Shown here piece after piece: positions 46,991-58,385 of a stretch of 64,000 nt of DNA. The DNA is from Helicoverpa zea. Lineage: Eukaryota; Arthropoda; Insecta; Lepidoptera; Noctuidae. The stretch's first letter is position 1; every line of letters begins with the position of its first letter. A model generated the notes under the pieces. It saw nothing but the letters and a program-made list of their open reading frames with translations, did not search any database and was not told the origin of the DNA. Location of the stretch: NCBI RefSeq assembly GCF_022581195.2, contig NC_061474.1, positions 1,860,001-1,924,000 on the forward strand, read 5' to 3'. The position numbers and the translations under genes are program-made.

Positions 46991-47334
46991 TACCACTTCT
47001 GACTACTGATTAAAACATATAGCCTCCTTAGGTTTATAATACATATGTATCTATTGGTCAAGTGTTGTGCAATTTCAAAACCAGTTATAATGTTGCCTTT
47101 ACATTGTAACAATCTAATACTAATTAGCAATTCATTTACTATTTGAGGATATAATTAGAAATTAGTATGTAGGAGGAAGTCTGAATACCTCAGTATTGGT
47201 AAACGAAATGTATTTGGAAATCTTTGCCACGGTGTATAAGCATGTAGTACAGAGTATGTTAATAATTAATTTGTATACAACGCGATTCAGAAATTGCATA
47301 AGAACTGAAGCTAAAAATAAGGCAAATTATGACA

Positions 47335-47525
47335 TATGGTTGCAAAAAGGACCCACAGAGCGATGTGACATGTGTTGCTGGGGAGTTTGTGGAGCCACTT
47401 CTTCTTCCCAGCTAAAAATACATAAGAACTGGTCAAAGGTGGGCATTTTAGGGGCTGTCTTTTGTTTTTGACATTCGTAAAGTGGTGATTTATCAGCCTG
47501 ATTTGAATAAACGTTTTTGAGATTG
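47335..47525 (+). repeat. Probable retrotransposon 3' untranslated fragment
   Basis: TGGGGAGTTTGTGGAGCCAC with TTCTTCTTCCCAGC, ending TTTGAATAAACGTTTTTGAG, a form I recognise from lepidopteran retroelement ends. Overlapping reading frames on both strands are short and unlike any protein I know. Confidence 0.35.
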
Positions 47526-47914
47526 ACTTCAAAAGGAACAAAGGAAGATTTTAGGCTCGCTGTAGCCATACAAGAATGGCAAGGGACATTCGATGATTTC
47601 CCATTAAAAAGGTTGTTCTATTTCTAGCACAAATCGTACGTAAAGAATTTGAATAAGTACATTATTGAATGGCATTGAAATAGTGCATATTATCATACTA
47701 CATGGTATGATCCGTTATCAGATCTGCAAGGAATCTTACGTGCTTCAACTAGTGTAATGGAAGATATATGAGTTTAAGTGCCACTCAAACTTATAAACGA
47801 CAGACAGTGTATTCAGCGACATAAGAGCTACTATAATTATAATTATTTTATTTTTTTGTTTAATGCGGTTCGACTTGAAATAATTGAACATAATTGGCCA
47901 GCTGTAGAGCTTTC

Positions 47915-48068
47915 CTCGAGGAAGAGGAAGATCTAAGAAAAGATGGATAGATTGCCTGAAAGATGACATGAATAGGAAGGGAGTGAGTGTCAGTATGACG
48001 AGTGACAGGGGAAAATGGAAAAGGATGACACCAAACAAAATTGGGAACAGGGCAGGAGGAAGAAGAAG
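47915..48068 (+). mobile_element. RTE-type retrotransposon 3' fragment
   Basis: CGAGGAAGAGGAAGATCTAA, GAAAAGATGGATAGATTGCC, AGGGAGTGAGTGTCAGTATG and GGGAACAGGGCAGGAGGAAG. It corresponds to the end of the reverse-transcriptase ORF (RGRGR.KKRW..CLKDDMNRKG) also present at 56230-56500. Confidence 0.7.
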
Positions 48069-48387
48069 AGCTTTCCTAAATCCTCGGAAATTATAAGATA
48101 TGGTATTGAAATATTAAGATCTTTTATTCAGGAACTGAATTATTTGAATAGAGTAAAATCATCTATTTGATTTATTAGCTTAGGTTTTTGCGCATCAGTT
48201 TTTGTGGCTATCTTTATCAAGTGACATTAGCTTATCCCCCTTTAATACCAGCACTATGCAATACATTAGATGACTAAACCACCCATAAACATTATCATAA
48301 ATACACTAACATTATTTATAAGTGGAAATAAAGTTTTGTATTCAAGCCCCAAGACCCAAGATACCGAATACATAAACGTCCATTTAA

Positions 48388-48480
48388 TTTAAAAACAACT
48401 GTTCACTTTGAAATTGGACTTAAGAATTAATAGCAAAACAGTTGTTTCAGGAAAACTGACGTTTATAGAGGTATTGTAGG
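48388..48480 (+). repeat. Inverted-repeat element family D
   Basis: AAAAACAACTGTTCACTTTG pairs with AAAACAGTTGTTTCAGG, followed by AAAACTGACGTTTATAGAGG. Confidence 0.5.
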
Positions 48481-48775
48481 TGGCTTTGTGCCAGGTAGGT
48501 AAGTAAAAAAAGATCCCAACGAATTGAGAACCTCATCCTTTTTGGAAAGTCAGTTAAAAAGTACCTACATCATAAACACGTGAGCAAACATTTCAAACAT
48601 TACATTGAGGTACCTATTCCAAGGAGTTTGCAATCCGTTATTGACGGCAAATCTGTCGCTTATCGGCCTATTCAGATATAGTGGAGTGGCCTATCACGAC
48701 GGAAGCTGCCTCAAGTGATTCAACCTTGAATAAATATTGGTATTTACATATTGGGATATAGAAGGGAGGGAGCGT

Positions 48776-48905
48776 CTTTTTTTCTGATGGGAAATCATCA
48801 AATGACTCCTCCCGCTGTGAGTTAGCAGCGGTGAGGGAGTGTCAGACTTTTACTGGCTAAAACCCATCATGTTCCTCCGTAGGATTCTGCTGGTAACACT
48901 TTTGA
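48776..48905 (-). repeat. Dispersed repeat family B
   Basis: TTTTTTTCTGATGGGAAATC, ATCAAATGACTCCTCCCGCT, AGCAGCGGTGAGGGAGTGTC, CCCATCATGTTCCTCCGTAG. Confidence 0.7.
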
Positions 48906-49005
48906 ACAATCCCGCAGCAGGGAGTATACGTCTAAAGTTTGGTTTAATTTGGAGGCAAGGAACGGGTGATGCTCTAAACCCTGGTACAGAAATAGTAGTT
49001 TATAA

Positions 49006-49130
49006 GCTGCCCATTGGTCTAGTGGTCATAAAGTGTGACTTTCTGTGTACATAGCCTCAGGTTAATTAATTGAGACAGTGGTAACTGGCTGCCCCGGTGG
49101 TCTAGAGATCGATTCGTAGGTTCGAAATCA
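49006..49130 (+). repeat. Two tRNA-like SINE heads in tandem
   Basis: The first (about 49006-49063) has TGGTCTAGTGGTCATAAAGT. The second (about 49086-49130) has CCGGTGGTCTAGAGATCG with B-box-like GGTTCGAAATC. The A-to-B distance in the second is too short for a functional tRNA, so these are decayed SINE heads rather than tRNA genes. Confidence 0.5.
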
Positions 49131-49803
49131 CTTTGCGGAATTAAAAAAAAAAATCAAATACAATCGTGCCTCAGTGAACATGGAAATATCAAAACCGAGT
49201 GCAATAGCTGATATAAGAAATATGTTTGTCAAAACTTCTTTCTCTCATTGCGCTTAAACAAGTGAGCCACGAACCACAATTTCAAAAGACAGCATAACAG
49301 GTGCTTCCATTATGTAACTATAACCTTATCATCAGAGTAACGTGATGATAACGCGATTTATTTGCTATCAGAGTACTTTTATGTCGCACTATCATAGTTG
49401 GGCTAATCAGCATTGATTTCAAGATAACAATGGCGTGTTACAATTGCCTTCATATAGACTTTGTAAGCGTTGTAAATGACATAATTTTTGTGTAATAGTA
49501 ATATTTGCTTACATTGTTAGATTCATATATTTTTATGCTGCTTAAGATAAGGGTATAATTTAGGCAGTCACCAAAAATATTTTTAAGACTCTAAGCTGAG
49601 GCACCAAATAAAATAAACAACTCCAAAAAAAAAATTGACTTTATTAAAAGGGCACTAAAGTATATAATATTATGATCCAAAAAAAATAAAATAACATCAG
49701 AAAAATCGCAAATCTCGCACAAATATTATTTTTGGTTCCCAAAATGGATTAATGGTCACCAAATTCTATCCAACTCAAAGATTAATATTAATACCAAAAA
49801 TCA

Positions 49804-50088
49804 AAGTTAGTGACGAAAACGAATCGCTGCAAAACCGACTCCACGTAATCTTGTCTGCCCTACAAGTGTGCAATTCAAAACCGCGTAGGCGCGGAGGGGC
49901 GAGGCGGCCTGCGAGCTGAGGCGCAGGTAGTTCTAACGCACGCCGACGAGGCTGAGCCGGCCAGCAAGCCGAAGCTGCGGTGGTGAGCGTGAAAACCATC
50001 TGGGACGATAAGCTCGCATGGGACCGCCGGAGCCCCGCAGCGCCGGAGCCGTGACAGAAGCCATGTTGCTACATGTTGCGTGCTTACA
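49804..50088 (+). repeat. GC-rich module M, copy 2
   Basis: AAAGTTAGTGACGAAAACGA to TTGCGTGCTTAC; a small internal deletion relative to copy 1 (CTAACGCACGCCGACGAGGC in place of the longer CGCCGCCGCGG stretch). Confidence 0.85.
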
Positions 50089-50500
50089 TTTTAAACGTAC
50101 TGAGTTACACCCAAATTCATAGGCTTGTGTTTAAACACCACCCAAAAAAGTACCTATTTTACTACCATAAAAATTCTAAACGGTTACCAAAATGGATAAA
50201 TGGTCACCAAATAACGTTTCCAAAAATATTATTAGGTAAAACCATTTTTTCGTATTATTGACTACTAAAAAAATATATGGACGCCTTTAAAATACACTTT
50301 AGACCAAATATTATATATTGTCACTACTTAGATGTTACCAATTATGTAATACCATGACTCCTAATTTGGTCATTTTTGTTAGACTAAAAAAGCTAACGAT
50401 CGCAAGAATATTTCCCAAATACCAATTAATATACTGGGGTTCCCAAACGTACGTCGCTTATTTATTGTTATATGAATTTGTGTGTAATTCAGTAGTAAAA

Positions 50501-50802
50501 TGTAAGCACGAAACATGCAGCAAGCATGGCTTCTGTCACGGCTCCGGCACTGCGGGGCTCCGGCGGTCCCATGCGAGCTTATCGTCGCAGATGGTTTTCA
50601 CGCTCACCACCGCAGCTTCGGCTTGCTGGCCGAGCCGGCCAGCCTCAGCCGCGGTGGCGAGCCTTAAAAACTACCTGCGCCTCAGCTCGCAGGCCGCCTC
50701 GCCCCTCTGCGCCTACGCGGATTTGAATTGCACTCTAGGGGTAGGGCAGACAAGACTACGTGGAGTCGGTTTTGCAGCGATTCGTTTTCATCACTAACTT
50801 TG
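50501..50802 (-). repeat. GC-rich module M, copy 3 (inverted)
   Basis: TGTAAGCACGAAACATGCAG to TTTCATCACTAACTTTGA; reverse complement of copies 1 and 2, closer to copy 1 in length. Reading frames across it shift between copies. Confidence 0.85.
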
Positions 50803-51559
50803 ATTTTGGTAGTAATATTAATCTTTTAGTTGGATAGAATTTGGTGACCATTAATCCATTTTGGGAACCAAAAATAATATTTGTGCAAGATTTGCCATTT
50901 TTCTGATGTTATTTTATTTTTTTTGGATCATAATATTATATACTTTAGTGCCCTTTTAATAAAGTCAATTTATTTTTTTTTGGAGTTGTTTATTTTATTT
51001 GGTGCCTCAGCTTAGAGTCTTAAAAATATTTTTGGTGATCGCCTAAATTATACCCAAATTCATATAACAATAAATAAGCGACGTACGTTTGGGTACCCCA
51101 GTATATTAATTGGTATTTGGGAAATATTCTAGCGATCGTTAGCTTTTTTAGTCTAACAAAAATGACCAAATTAGAAGTCATGGTATTACATAATTGGTAA
51201 CATCTAAGTAGTGACAATATATAATATTTGGTCTAAAGTGTATTTTAAAGGCGTCCATATATTTTTTTAAGTAGTCAATAATACGAAAAAATGGTTTTAT
51301 TTAATAATATTTTAGGAAACGTTATTTGGTGACCATTTATCCATTTTGGTAACCGTTTAGAATTTTTTTGGTAGTAAAATAGGTACTTTTTTGGGTGGTG
51401 TTTAAACACAAGCCTTAAGATAATCCATCTGAGTAACTACCTAATAAAATGATTAATGTGTGGATAACAGAACATTTTGCTAATGCTATTATGAGCAATG
51501 CAGCTAACAAAATCATGTACTTTTCTACTATGTTAAAACAAACGATAACACAATACTAT

Positions 51560-51650
51560 GTTAAAACGTCCGCTTTTCGTTCAACAATTGTTTACTTTGA
51601 AAGTAAACTATTGTTTGAAAAAAACTGACGTTTATATTGTCGGTGAACTT
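51560..51650 (+). repeat. Inverted-repeat element family D
   Basis: AACAATTGTTTACTTTGAAA mirrored by TAAACTATTGTTTG, then AAAAACTGACGTTTATATTG with TCGGTGAACTTCC. Confidence 0.55.
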
Positions 51651-52445
51651 CCTTAATTCTCGTAATATATTTATCGCTACTGTTGACATCACCAACAATA
51701 AAACTGAAATTGATATAAAGCAAACGATATTGAACTAAGTATACTTAATGATATTATGTGATTAGCCTCAATAAACCGCAAACATACGACCCACACAAGG
51801 ATGGGCGATTTATTTGATTGTCGTTCACTATATTTGTTTTACGATGGATTTCTATAACGTAACTATCCATTGATTTGCCTACATAATCTATAAACAGCGT
51901 TTCTTTTACAAATAACCGCAGTTCTCATTCTGACGCAGTTCAGAAAAATCAATAGGACTCTTTGCTTGCATTTTTTGATTGGCATTCCCTAGTACAAATG
52001 TTGGCAACACTGTAGGATCCGGTTCCGTTCGCCAACGTTAACACGTCATGTAAATGATAATTAAATATGTACATAATGTTAATGTTTAACTGGTTCCAAT
52101 GATCTAACATTTGCGTAAGAATTTCTTGAGGCTAAGGTAAACGAAAACACATTATCTTGCTGATTACTAAGTATGGGAATATCTAATCGAATATAAGGAT
52201 CTGATTGCCAGTCTGTGCTTCTCAATGTTTTCTTCAAAAATGTCACAAGAACCGTTTTTTAATCACTACGTATTAAAAAAAGTAATCAGAAGCGTCTACC
52301 TGTCGAGAACGAATTTTCATGAGTCTATCTAATAGATAAAGAGACTCATGAACAAGCTTCATTAAACGGAACTAAGGCAGTCGATCATCATTACCCGAAA
52401 ACGTTTAATAACTGTCCTATATCCTTCATAATTTCTATAAGAAAA
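51651..52445. other. Non-coding stretch
   Basis: No gene or repeat recognised apart from an inverted pair GAGTCTATCTAATAGATAAAGAGACTC around 52320-52350 (short hairpin). Confidence 0.4.
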
Positions 52446-53130
52446 ACAAAAGAATGCGACTGAGGAACTTCTTAACAAACTCGAGCGTCTGCAGAATCTG
52501 TGCATCCGCTTCATTTTTGGCCTCCGGAAATACGACCATGTGTCTGAATTCCGGAGCCAGCTGAAGTGGCTGCCAATTCGGCAGCGTCGAGATGCTCATA
52601 TTCTGTCTTTTCTCTTCTCTCTTCTTCACAATCCCAACGCTCCAAATTATCTTAAGGAACGCTTTGAGTTCCTTGTTCCTAGAGGCAAACCCTGTCGCTC
52701 CTCTTCATCTCTTCTACTCCGTTTCCCTCCTCATACTTCGAGTCGTTATGATGGATCCTTCACTGTTCGCGCGGTGAGGCTTTGGAACGCTCTGCCTCAC
52801 AGTATACGTGACAGCATATCGTTGGATGTCTTCAAGAGACGAATTAAGGAACATTTCCTGTCAACATGACCTTATTTGTATGTATGTATTTATTTAATTA
52901 TTTATTATTTTTTATGTTTTATTTATAGGTATATATTTTATGTTATGTAGTTTTATCTTTGTTTTGTTTAATGTTGTGCACTTTTAATTTTCTCTTCCCT
53001 ATCGCATCTCTCTATCGCTCTAAGGTTTGCTGTTAGAGAACCCAGTTCTGGGTTAAGCTCGCCTTTGTACATGTCTTCTCTGTGTTGTGTGTATTTTTAT
53101 ATGTTTTTGTGTACAATAAAGAATAATTAA
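52446..53130 (+). mobile_element. 5'-truncated non-LTR retrotransposon (Jockey/CR1-like) with 3' end
   Basis: An open frame to TGA at 52867-52869 encodes the C-terminal part of an ORF2-like protein: LLNKLERLQNLCIRFIFG, LKWLPIRQRRD, the diagnostic RAVRLWNALPHSIRDS and FKRRIKEHF. It follows the usual C-terminal order after the reverse transcriptase. A 3' untranslated region of about 250 bp follows and ends TGTACAATAAAGAATAATTA with AGAATGAA, a poly(A)-signal-containing tail. The 5' truncation is typical of incomplete reverse transcription. The open frame is intact over about 140 codons, suggesting a young insertion. Confidence 0.8.
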
Positions 53131-53469
53131 GAATGAAAGGTCAATTCTAGTCATTGTTTTGTGAGACACTAGATCGATAGGTAAGCAGACAGCCTCCCAT
53201 TTATACGTATTTATCCTGCCTACCTGTGACTCACACAGTCTGTCTTTTGTCTCTGGATTTGTGCCCAGTTAATGGTAATAGTCTCGCCCACAGTTCCATG
53301 TAAATAGCAAATTACTATACAGCTAGGGAAATGTGGGCGTATCTTGAGTTACTGCAATTACCACTACCATGTAAAGCAATGTTAAGGTAAGTGGAATCTT
53401 TGGAGATTTTACCTTTATAAACTGTAATTTCAATTACAAACTATTGCCTAAAGCCCATTTGCAACGACA
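53131..53469. other. Non-coding stretch
   Basis: Nothing recognised. Confidence 0.4.
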
Positions 53470-53550
53470 ACATAATCGTCAGTTTTTCTTAAAACTTTTT
53501 ACTTTAGGTAGGTATCTATTTTGAAAATTGAACGTGAAAATTCCGCCTAC
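53470..53550 (+). repeat. Inverted-repeat element family D, degenerate
   Basis: ACATAATCGTCAGTTTTTCT, TAAAACTTTTTACTTTAGG and AAATTGAACGTGAAAATTCC, close to the left half at 775-830. Confidence 0.45.
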
Positions 53551-55590
53551 TATGCTACCTTCTACCTATGCTCATATTGATAAAAATAATTAATAACTAA
53601 ACTAAACTGAATTTCAGCTCTAGAATTCTTTAGCCCTCCAAGAAAATTGATCCTGAAATTCCGTATACCGCGATATTTTCTTTGAAATACAAGTTCCAAA
53701 TAGAACCCAATTCTTAAGATAACAAGACCACGTTATCTCAGCTATCATATCATTGTGTTTGCCTGGATTACGATAAGCCGCATTCGGCTACTGTATTCAA
53801 TAAATGTATTATCCGCAGTAATCCGTTTTGAAAAGCGCGATAATGAAGTCATGCTGTAAATCCCTTTATATTGTCTGTTATAAATAATGACTTAGCACTC
53901 ACTCGTATTCATTTATTTTTCGTCAACGTTAGATAATACGAATGGGACAATGAATTTGTTAATTGTTTTTGCTTTTTTGGTAAAACAGTTGATGCGATTG
54001 ACATACAATGTGAGACGGATTTCAGTCTCCAAGACAGTTACCTATGTATGTTACCTTAAATGAGGGTGAGGGCACGTTACTAAATAGTTAATAAGTAGTG
54101 AGGGTAAGAAATTACTTCAAGCAAAACGGATGCAGAACCGCGGAAATCAACAAGGTTTTCATAATCGATACTGGGCTTGAGAAGTTGAGACACAACTTCC
54201 TAAGCCAAAATGAAGCATGGCAACACATACGAAGTGTTTGTTTGTTTTTCTACTGGTTAAAATAATCATATTCTTGGATGAACAAGTGCCGTAACTAATG
54301 GACTTGCTGACAGACGAAACCAATGCTAATCACGGAATTATGAAGGACAGTTCATTCCCACGGTTTCGAGTATGTCCAGAGAATAGTCAGGGTTAGTAAG
54401 TAGATTATGAGCTCAACAAATAAACAGTACAGCTTAGTGATAATAGCAGGTAAGTAGGTACCCATAGAAGTATCAGGATTTAGGCACCTTACAAAAAGTT
54501 GCCCGCTTTCCATATTGTTGAATGACACAATGTGACACAGTATGTGTAGGTAGGTATCTAACAAATAAGAGAAGAATCCATTTTTGGATCGGAATGTTCA
54601 ATAACTACTTTTTTCTTATTTCAATATTATAATGAATAGGTATTTATTATGATGAATTAAAGTTTTAAATGAATAAAATATGGCATAAATATAGCTTTTT
54701 ACCTACCTATTTGTGGCAGTTGGTAAAATAAAAACACATTAAAATTAATTAACTAAAATGAGTGCAGTACATAGATATCATGACCATTAACTTATCAGTA
54801 GAACAAAGTACAGGATGGTTACAATTGTAATAACAATTTGTAATGTTACCGCCAAGTTTTGTTATACTGTGACAGGAACAGTATGAAGATTGAATAATTA
54901 TCAACATTTTTATGAAACAAAGTTGTATTCAAACAATGTTTTAGAGCGTTAACTCTCCCATACATAATAATATACGGCCTATAATTAAAAATAGCATTCT
55001 TTAATTTTTAAAAATATATATTTGACATTATTTACTGGAAACCTTTTGCAAATAATATTGCGAATTGACCGGTACACTATCAAAACCGACGTAACTCGAG
55101 ATACGTTACACGATAAATGATATCATACTGTGATAAAAATAAAATACGACCCAGTTTTAATCTAACAATGTTTTATAATAGTTAATGATTCTGTAGTTGT
55201 TATTAAAATCTGGTGTTTTATTAATTTCTATGAAGTTTATGGTTTAGTTGTAAAAAAAAATTATAAAGCGATGAATTTAGAAGTGAAGTAATAAAAACAA
55301 TATAAAAGATAGACATTTTGTTTGTTATTGATTTTAGTTAGAAACTTAATTGTAATAATATTGTCTAGAATGCAAATAAAGACCTTTAACTTTAATCGAT
55401 ATTAATTATTGTAATTGACAGCTGTCAAAGTTGTACTGCCAAACGCCAAGCAATGGAATCCCATCTTACAATTCGGTTGAGTGTAACCGAAAACGGCGCC
55501 AACATTACTGAATACTGGGCCATAAGGTTAAATACAATGATTTATTTAACTAATACATGGCTAGTTATAGGTTCAATAGGGTAATTATAG
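53551..55590. other. AT-rich non-coding stretch
   Basis: Contains GATTACGATAAGCCGCATTC at 53767-53786, also present at 25051-25070 (TTACGATAAGCCGCATTCGG), indicating a shared low-copy repeat with AAGTCATGCT further on. No coding exon recognised. Confidence 0.4.
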
Positions 55591-55686
55591 ATGTTTTATT
55601 CCACGAAAGCGGCCGTAAGCTCGAAAATACTCGGCGCGGGCGGTCGCCGGGCCAAACAAAGACTAAACCGCTTTCGTATAAAACAT
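55591..55686. mobile_element. Short inverted-repeat element with very GC-rich centre
   Basis: ATGTTTTATTCCACGAAAGC with GG mirrored by CCGCTTTCGTATAAAACAT. The centre includes CTCGGCGCGGGCGGTCGCCG. Confidence 0.6.
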
Positions 55687-56229
55687 ATGTACCAAACTCT
55701 TTACATGACTTTTCTTCAAGTATTTAGCTTGTTATTAGGAGCAGTATACTTATTGGTTAATAGGCCGAAAAAAATCCATACCCTTATACTTTTTTATTTA
55801 TACTTAAAACATCCCAATAAAACTGTCGAACCGTTCCTGTCCGTATGCTGCATCTATTCTTTCATACACAAAATTTGAATTGTATTAGCAGGTATTTACC
55901 TATGTATATCTATTGAAAAAAGTGTATTACCTGTAGGTATAAATTGACGTACTAATTACCCCAGTTTGCAAGCACAACCTTGACAAAAGCTTGTCTATAA
56001 ACATTATTTTTCCAACGAAAGAGTCGTCATGTAACCTTTTTCAAAGTAGGTTGGTGTCGGCTTCAAGTGCGTCTAGATGTGGCTTATTACCAACATTTTA
56101 CGTGGCTCATCTAGGTCAAACAGATCATGTGTATCTACATATCAGGTTGCAATCCTTTATGTACGTCTCTTCAAGTAACTTTGTTGGTCCGAAGATGGCT
56201 ACAGTGATTTTACGAACCTCGTTAGTCAA

Positions 56230-56500
56230 AAAGATGAGAAGTAGAAGATTGTCATGGTATGGGCATGTAATGAGGAGGGATGATACGCATGCAACGAAGC
56301 GTGTACCTACTAAGTATGAATGTAGATGAATGGAGAGGAAGAGGAAGACCTAAGAAGAGATGAATGGATTGCCTGAAAGATCACATGAATAGGAAGGGAG
56401 TGAGTGTCAGTATAACGAGTGACAGGGGAAAATGAAAGAGGATGACATATGGCGCCGACCCCCAAATAAAATTTGGGAACAGGGCAGGAGGAAGAAGTTA
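56230..56500 (+). pseudogene. RTE-type reverse transcriptase C-terminus, broken
   Basis: Encodes RRLSWYGHVMRRDDTHATK, then, after a +1 shift, MNVDEWRGRGRPKKR, then an in-frame TGA where Trp is expected, followed by MDCLKDHMNRKGVSVSITSD and a second TGA. The same end is present in shorter form at 47915-48068. Family known from lepidopteran endonuclease-reverse transcriptase elements. One frameshift and two nonsense codons show it is dead. Confidence 0.75.
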
Positions 56501-56520
56501 GTCAAAATGTATGACTAACT

Positions 56521-57524
56521 TCGGAGAAGTAAAGTTATTTGACTGTTTTCAATAGATGATTTTTCGTTTGATCATTCTGTCTAAGGCGCTTTTTTTTGGC
56601 CAAAGCCTTAATAGGCAATTATGCTTTGCATACTCATCATTATGAAGAAGTCTTGGGAATCGAATTAAACCGAAAAAACAACCTCTAAAAAACTTTTGCA
56701 TGTTAACGTTACTGGCAAAATTGGTCATGATGTAGGTATCGATTATTTTTCGGAACTTAAGGAACCGGTGACAAGGATAAGAAATATTTCAAATACAAAT
56801 TAATCTTTAGGTTTTTACTTAAGTATTCTTAATACTAAGTATGTATAAGCAAACGGATTATCTCTCAAATACACTAGAAACCATAGCCATGCTTATAAAT
56901 CGTACAACAAAATTATTTCGCACTAAATAACACTCAAGCTGAAAAAAAAAGATGCATGACTGAATGGGTCAAATTAGTACACAACTTATGTTACGTTTTA
57001 AAACCAGTTTATCTGAAACTGACTGAATTTAGGAATGTAAGGATGGGCAATTAAAATTGTATTATTTATACGGATTATTTTAATTAATATACCTAACCCA
57101 AAAATATAAGCCTGTATTTGTAATTGACCTAATTGTATTAACTTCCAAAAATACATACAATTAAGCAAAGATTTAAATATTTATGATGGTTAAATTACGC
57201 CAATTCGCCGTATTTATAAAATCTGCCGCTTAAACATGATCTAGTATAAAATGCATAAAAAAGATTGATTGTAATGACAAAGAACATTAACTCAATTAAA
57301 TAAACTACTTTACAATATGCGCCAATGTATCTAGTTCTATATTACCTCACAAAATGCTCACATAAAACTGATTATGTTAATTTTATTAGATGGAGTTTCC
57401 ACATCTACCCTCATCTGTTCTAGTTTCAACGTTTGTTTCGAAACAAATGTTTCTAAAGTGCTTTTAATACTGGGACCAATCTAACTATACTTCTACACGA
57501 ATTTTATAAAGAGCAAAAATGTTT
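56521..57524. other. AT-rich non-coding stretch
   Basis: Nothing recognised. Confidence 0.4.
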
Positions 57525-57610
57525 TGATTGATTGTTTGTTTGCATAAAGGCTCCGAAACTACTGAAACGATTTGAAAAAAAAATTTCTCTGTTGGGGAGC
57601 TACACTATCA
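57525..57610 (+). repeat. RTE-like tail repeat (family C), partial
   Basis: GATTGTTTGTTTGCATAAAG, GCTCCGAAACTACTGAAACG, GGGGAGCTACACT. Confidence 0.5.
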
Positions 57611-58145
57611 ATACATACCTACCTATGTGTTGTGTATGTATGATATACATATTTTATTTGGTTATGAAAAGGGGACGAGACTTGGTTGCATTTAAACGAA
57701 CTCCGACAGATGTGGCTGAAAATAGAATTTCAATTTATCCGAAACTCTGAATTTTAAATCTCCTTTCCAGACAGAGATTTGAAATCGAAATATTTTAGAA
57801 GTTTCTTACAGTAACAACACAAATTCCTTACATAACATAATTTTAGTTAATTATGAGCATACCTATTACCTAACTGGAATTTGTAGTAAAATTTCGTTCA
57901 AGCAGATGAGTGTAATGACCTTTGTCACATCTCACAAGGTTATTTTTAACATATTGTTTGCGCGAATTATCGCCTAACCTTTACACTTCTTTGCGTTATC
58001 TGACGGTAGATAATAATAAAGTGAACAAGCCTATCCGTTTTATTGATCGGAAGAAAAATATTGTTTCTTACCTACATAAGTAAGTAGGTAGGTAGGGTAT
58101 TTTTTTAAGTAATGTAGACTAAACAAAAATCAAAGATAATGATAG
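57611..58145. other. Non-coding stretch
   Basis: A run of AAGTAAGTAGGTAGGTAGGG at 58079-58098; nothing else recognised. Confidence 0.4.
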
Positions 58146-58385
58146 CTGGCGCTTAACTCCCACTGTGAGTGAAGAGAGTTGTCGGACTTTTGCTAACTGA
58201 AACCCACTAATTTTCCTTCTGGGGCCCAATGGGTATCAGGGGCGCAAAATACGTACCTACTCAGGAGTCCCTGATCTCCTATTGACGGGATCGTTCGAAA
58301 GAAGGAACAGAGATGGGTTTTCGTAAGTAAAATTCTTACAGGTTTTCAAAAGTTATTCGATGATTTCCCATCCCCAAAAAAGGGC
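58146..58385. repeat. Two family B fragments, back to back
   Basis: The minus part has CACTGTGAGTGAAGAGAGTT and AACTGAAACCCACTAATTTT. The plus part has GATCGTTCGAAAGAAGGAAC and TTATTCGATGATTTCCCATC. They form a loose inverted pair. Confidence 0.45.

Larger units (their letters stand above)
49551..51414. mobile_element. Composite foldback element A-B-A'-B' with 9-bp target duplication
   Basis: Exact TTAAGATAA copies flank the unit (49542-49550 and 51415-51423). Inside, A (49551 to about 50119) is the reverse complement of A' (about 50472-51056), and B (50122-50479, 358 bp) is the reverse complement of B' (51057-51414, 358 bp). The pairs are interleaved, so an A/A' hairpin has B as its loop and a B/B' hairpin has A' as its loop. 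Mismatches are few. A and A' each carry the GC-rich module M; B is AT-rich. Outer ends are GGGTATAATTTAGGC and TTTAAACACAAGCC, which are not inverted copies of each other. A 9-bp duplication recalls Mutator-like and Drosophila FB elements, but no transposase is present and I do not assign a superfamily. Confidence 0.85.

Noticed and set aside
47196..47471. 91-codon plus-strand frame with CDMCCWGVCGATSS
   Set aside because: The cysteine-rich part lies in a retroelement 3' untranslated fragment; the frame is not supported by signals at either end.
55591..55878. 95-codon plus-strand frame
   Set aside because: Starts inside the small inverted-repeat element and continues into AT-rich DNA, giving a hydrophobic tail by composition.
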